From an uncultured Bacteroidales bacterium (lineage in GTDB: Bacteria; Bacteroidota; Bacteroidia; Bacteroidales; Paludibacteraceae), in the NCBI GenBank assembly GCA_902798385.1, contig CADBWK010000001.1, positions 62,001 through 126,000 on the forward strand: a stretch of DNA of 64,000 nucleotides, given 5' to 3'. Made by a program: the position numbers and the translations under genes. This document shows, one piece after another, positions 60,945-64,000 of this stretch. Each line of letters opens with the position of its first letter. Within the stretch, counting starts at the first letter, position 1. Under the pieces are notes generated by a model. It was not told the origin of the DNA. It searched no databases and saw only the letters and a list, made by a program, of their open reading frames with translations.

Positions 60945-63101
60945 ATGGCTAAAGTTTATCAAGCAAATGAGATCAAGAACGTCGCTATGTTAGGCGGTTC
61001 GGGATCCGGTAAGACGACTCTCATGGAGTCGATGTTGTTCGAGTGCGGGGTGATCAAGCGCCGCGGTTCGATTGAAGCGCAATCAACTGTGTGCGATTAT
61101 TTCCCGGTGGAGAAGGAGTACGGTTACTCTGTTTTCTCTACGGTATGTAACATCGAATTCGAGAACAAAAAACTGAATATCATCGATTGCGCAGGTAGTG
61201 ATGACTTCTGCGGCGGTACGGTTGCTGCTCTTCAGATGTGCGGTTCGGCCCTCGTAGTGTTGAGCGCGAACGGTGGTGTAGAGGTAGGAACCCAGAATAA
61301 CTTCCGTCTCGTAGAGAAAGCGCACAAACCGCTGGCGTTCGTGATCAATAAATGCGACCATGAGGCAGCTGACTTCGAGCGCACGTTCAACCAACTCAAG
61401 GAGATCTTCGGTAATAAATGTACCTTGATCCAGTTCCCGGTGAATGCCGGTGCAGGTTTCAACGCAGTTATCGACGTGTTGAAGGGTAAGATGCTCGTAT
61501 GGAAAACAGAAGGCGGTGCTCCGGAGCTCAAGGACATCCCGGCTGAGTACGCAGATAAAGTAGAAGAGATGCGTTCGCAACTGAGTGAAGCTGCTGCTGA
61601 AGCAGACGAGACGCTGCTTGATAAATTCTTAGGCGAAGGCCTGACGGACGAAGAGATCATGCAGGGTCTGAAGGGCGTTTACGCCGACGGTTCGATGTAT
61701 CCGGTGCTCTGCTGCTCGGGTCTGAAAGACATGGGTGTTCGTCGTCTGATGGACTTCCTCAATAACATGGCTCCGTCGCCGGCTAACTTCAGTTATCCGA
61801 CGGTAGATGGAAAGAAAGTAAGTCCGGATGCGAAAGCTCCGACCAGCGTATATGTCTTCAAGACGTCCGTTGAGCCGCATATCGGTGAGGTGAACTACTT
61901 CCGCGTAATGCAGGGTACGATCCATAACGGCGATGACCTGGAGAACATCGAGCGTGGCAGCAAAGAGCGTATCTCGCAGCTCTATCAGGTAGCCGGTTCG
62001 ATCCGTGTACCGGTAGATGAACTGGCCGCAGGCGATATCGGTGCTACCGTGAAGTTGAAAGATACCCGTACGGGTAATACCCTGAATGCCAAGGGTTGCG
62101 ACCTGCAGTATGCGCCAATCCAGTATCCGCAGCCGCGTTACCGCCGTGCTATCAAGCCGGTAACGGAGAGCGATGCTGAGAAACTCGCTGCACTGCTCAC
62201 TCGTATGCACGAGGAGGACCCGACATGGATCGTAGAGCAGAGTAAAGAGTTGCGCCAGATGATCGTTTCCGGTCAGGGTGAGTTCCACCTCCGTACCTTG
62301 AAATGGCGTTTGGAGAACAACGATAAGATGCCGATTGAGTTCCTCGAACCGAAGATCCCGTATCGCGAGACCATCACCAAGGCTGCTCGTGCCGACTATC
62401 GTCATAAGAAACAATCCGGTGGTGCCGGCCAGTTCGGTGAGGTGCACCTGATTGTAGAGCCGTACGAGGAAGGTCAACCGGTTAAGGAGACCTATAAGTT
62501 CGGTAACCAGGAATACAAGATCTCGGTGAAGGATCAGCAGGAGATCAACCTCGAGTGGGGTGGTAAACTGATCATCATCAACTCTATCGTCGGTGGTGCG
62601 ATCGATGCACGTTTCATCCCGGCTATCGTAAAGGGTATCATGGATCGTATGGAGCAAGGTCCGTTGACCGGTTCGTATGCTCGTGACGTACGCGTGATCA
62701 TCTACGATGGTAAGATGCACCCGGTTGACTCGAACGAAATCTCCTTCCGTCTGGCAGGACGTAATGCCTTCGCTACGGCCTTCAAGGAGGCGAACCCGAA
62801 GGTGCTCGAGCCGGTTTATGACCTGGAGGTATTTGTTCCGTCGGAGATCATGGGTGATGTCATGAGTGATATCAACGGCCGCCGCGGTATGGTTATGGGT
62901 ATGGAGACCGAGAAGAGCTTCACCCGCCTCAAAGCACAAGTGCCTTTGAAAGAGCTCAGCAGCTACTCGACGACGCTCAGTTCGCTCACCGGTGGACGTG
63001 CGACCTTCACGATGGCATTCAATTCCTATCAGCTCGTTCCGGCCGATGTACAGGAGAAACTGCTTGCAGCTTATGCCGCTTCGCAAACAGAAGAGGAATA
63101 A
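60945..63101 (+). CDS. Elongation factor G paralogue (EF-G2-like)
   Basis: A 718-aa translation GTPase-family protein. Domain order matches EF-G, but the G motifs are unusual: G1 is GGSGSGKT (17-24) rather than the GHVDAGKT-type, and G3 is DCAGSDDF (81-88), lacking the catalytic His of DTPGHVDF; G4 is NKCD (135-138). This matches the Bacteroides EF-G2 group, reported to promote translocation without GTP hydrolysis and to help during starvation. The start is ATG 60945, just after a heptamer array. A terminator at the end of uvrA closes the unit. The canonical fusA is not in the window. Confidence 0.88.
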   Translation: MAKVYQANEIKNVAMLGGSGSGKTTLMESMLFECGVIKRRGSIEAQSTVCDYFPVEKEYGYSVFSTVCNIEFENKKLNIIDCAGSDDFCGGTVAALQMCGSALVVLSANGGVEVGTQNNFRLVEKAHKPLAFVINKCDHEAADFERTFNQLKEIFGNKCTLIQFPVNAGAGFNAVIDVLKGKMLVWKTEGGAPELKDIPAEYADKVEEMRSQLSEAAAEADETLLDKFLGEGLTDEEIMQGLKGVYADGSMYPVLCCSGLKDMGVRRLMDFLNNMAPSPANFSYPTVDGKKVSPDAKAPTSVYVFKTSVEPHIGEVNYFRVMQGTIHNGDDLENIERGSKERISQLYQVAGSIRVPVDELAAGDIGATVKLKDTRTGNTLNAKGCDLQYAPIQYPQPRYRRAIKPVTESDAEKLAALLTRMHEEDPTWIVEQSKELRQMIVSGQGEFHLRTLKWRLENNDKMPIEFLEPKIPYRETITKAARADYRHKKQSGGAGQFGEVHLIVEPYEEGQPVKETYKFGNQEYKISVKDQQEINLEWGGKLIIINSIVGGAIDARFIPAIVKGIMDRMEQGPLTGSYARDVRVIIYDGKMHPVDSNEISFRLAGRNAFATAFKEANPKVLEPVYDLEVFVPSEIMGDVMSDINGRRGMVMGMETEKSFTRLKAQVPLKELSSYSTTLSSLTGGRATFTMAFNSYQLVPADVQEKLLAAYAASQTEEE

Positions 63102-63118
63102 AAGAATACGTAATGTTT

Positions 63119-64000
63119 TTAGAGGAACCTGCCGGTTATGCTGGCGGGTTCTTTTTTGATGTCTTCGATCGTACCGGTAGCCACCACTTGTCCGCCACCG
63201 CGACCGCCTTCGGGACCCATGTCGATGATCCAGTCGCAAGCCTTGATCACGTCCGTGTTATGCTCGATGATCACCACCGTATTGCCCTTGTCCACCAATT
63301 GACGCAGCACGCCGAGAAGCACGCGAATATCTTCAAAATGCAATCCTGTAGTGGGTTCGTCGAGGATATAGAGCGTTTTGCCTGTACTCCGGCGGGCTAA
63401 CTCTGTGGCTAATTTGATGCGCTGACTCTCGCCGCCGGACAGGCTCGTGGACGACTGACCGAGCTTGATATAACCCAAACCGACGTCTTGAATCGTCTTG
63501 ATCTTACGCAGGATTCGCGGCTGGGGTTCAAAGAACTCTACGGCCTGATTGACGGTCATGTCCAGCACGTCGGCGATCGTCTTGCCTTTCCATCGAACCT
63601 CTAATGTCTCGTGGTTATAGCGCGTACAACCGCACACCTCGCACGGTACATACACGTCCGGCATGAAATGCATCTGGATGGTCTTGTAGCCGTTACCTTG
63701 GCACTCTTCACAGCGACCGCCTTTGGAGTTGAAACTGAATCGTCCTGCCTTCCATCCGCGGATCTTGGACTCCGGCAGTTGGGAGAATAACTCGCGGATA
63801 TCCGTGAATACGTCCGTGTACGTCGCCGGGTTACTGCGGGGCGTACGACCGATAGGCGACTGATCGACGTTGATCACTTTGTCGATGTGCTCCAACCCGC
63901 TGATATGTTTGTAGGGGAGCGGTTGGCGTTTGCTGCGGTAGAAACGCTGGCTGAGGATGGGGTAGAGCGTCTGGTTGATGAGCGAACTCTTACCGCTGCC
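63119..64000 (-). CDS. uvrA: Excinuclease ABC subunit A, C-terminal part (partial)
   Basis: The 3' third of uvrA, running off the right edge; UvrA recognises DNA lesions with UvrB in nucleotide excision repair. The visible 293 residues start in the second Walker A ([16 protein letters not shown]), then the zinc module [12 protein letters not shown] and [10 protein letters not shown], the ABC signature [16 protein letters not shown], Walker [13 protein letters not shown] and the C terminus GRFL. The in-frame ATG at 63895 is internal, not a start. Confidence 0.97.
   Translation of the reverse strand, partial: GSGKSSLINQTLYPILSQRFYRSKRQPLPYKHISGLEHIDKVINVDQSPIGRTPRSNPATYTDVFTDIRELFSQLPESKIRGWKAGRFSFNSKGGRCEECQGNGYKTIQMHFMPDVYVPCEVCGCTRYNHETLEVRWKGKTIADVLDMTVNQAVEFFEPQPRILRKIKTIQDVGLGYIKLGQSSTSLSGGESQRIKLATELARRSTGKTLYILDEPTTGLHFEDIRVLLGVLRQLVDKGNTVVIIEHNTDVIKACDWIIDMGPEGGRGGGQVVATGTIEDIKKEPASITGRFL
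63123..63156 (+). terminator. terminator of the EF-G2-like gene, inside uvrA
   Basis: GAACCTGCCGG-TTATG-CTGGCGGGTTC (11 pairs with GU) followed by TTTTTT on the plus strand, located within the last codons of convergent uvrA. Confidence 0.85.

Overview
The window is a dense 64 kb piece of a Bacteroidales chromosome. The evidence is the promoter type (TTTG or CTTG, exactly 20 bp, then TAnnTTTG), a TonB-dependent cobalamin receptor with a surface beta-propeller lipoprotein, a fused KorA, an EF-G2 paralogue, two streptopain-type C10 proteases and a DUF1846 protein. Family or genus cannot be fixed from sequence alone. There are no insertion sequences, phage genes, CRISPR arrays or rRNA genes.

Layout. 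1-3.0 kb: the tail of a secreted protein, then korAB (2-oxoglutarate:ferredoxin oxidoreductase). 3.0-14.8 kb (minus): a housekeeping run rsgA, frr, pyrH, gamma-carbonic anhydrase, tpiA, two C10 proteases, a DoxX/MauE-like protein, DUF1599, hisS, waaA and a small beta-barrel. 14.9-19.7 kb: tsaD and an exosortase-like gene (plus), then an antiporter, queH and an orphan 227-aa gene (minus). 19.8-20.6 kb: a HigBA-like toxin-antitoxin pair. 21.0-30.5 kb (plus): a polysaccharide operon, gmd, fcl, NodB-like deacetylase, wbpB/wlbA-type oxidase, two Wza-like lipoproteins, a Wzc-like tyrosine kinase and DUF1846. 30.5-36.4 kb: a cobalamin riboswitch followed by btuB, a BtuG-like lipoprotein, a DUF4465 protein and a btuF-like binding protein. 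36.4-40.0 kb (minus): GH13 amylase, YihY protein, rnpB and tRNA-Gly. 40.1-46.9 kb (plus): gdhA, a double-receiver/PPDK_N protein, a Na/Pi cotransporter and a SIMPL protein. 46.9-52.8 kb: an SDR and ppdK (minus), divergent from a membrane pyrophosphatase (plus). 52.8-60.8 kb (minus): two acyl-CoA ligases, TetR, patatin, gcvT, pepT and a lipoprotein. 60.9-64 kb: the EF-G2-like gene (plus) and the 3' part of uvrA (minus).

The most striking feature is not a gene. Twenty-one short tandem arrays, with a repeat period of 7 bp (18 cases) or 8 bp (3 cases), 3-6 imperfect copies and a different unit sequence at almost every site, are spread through the window about once per 3 kb. Ten lie at gene junctions, where they often contain the stop or start codon of a neighbour. 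Eleven lie inside reading frames and encode extra loops in conserved proteins (RsgA, HisS, WaaA, TsaD, QueH, BtuB twice, BtuF, the PPDK_N protein, the SDR and PepT). At least eleven have a DNA inverted repeat abutting or within about 10 bp. They resemble in format the heptanucleotide STRR repeats of cyanobacteria, but the variety of units and the neighbouring hairpins suggest an active, little described repeat-generating process.

Functional links: the exopolysaccharide operon joins nucleotide-sugar synthesis to a Wza/Wzc export machine; the B12 locus is riboswitch controlled but has no BtuC/BtuD here; PPDK and the PPi-driven ion pump are divergently transcribed and share pyrophosphate as a metabolite; tRNA-Gly, rnpB and yihY are packed within a few bases of each other under one promoter.
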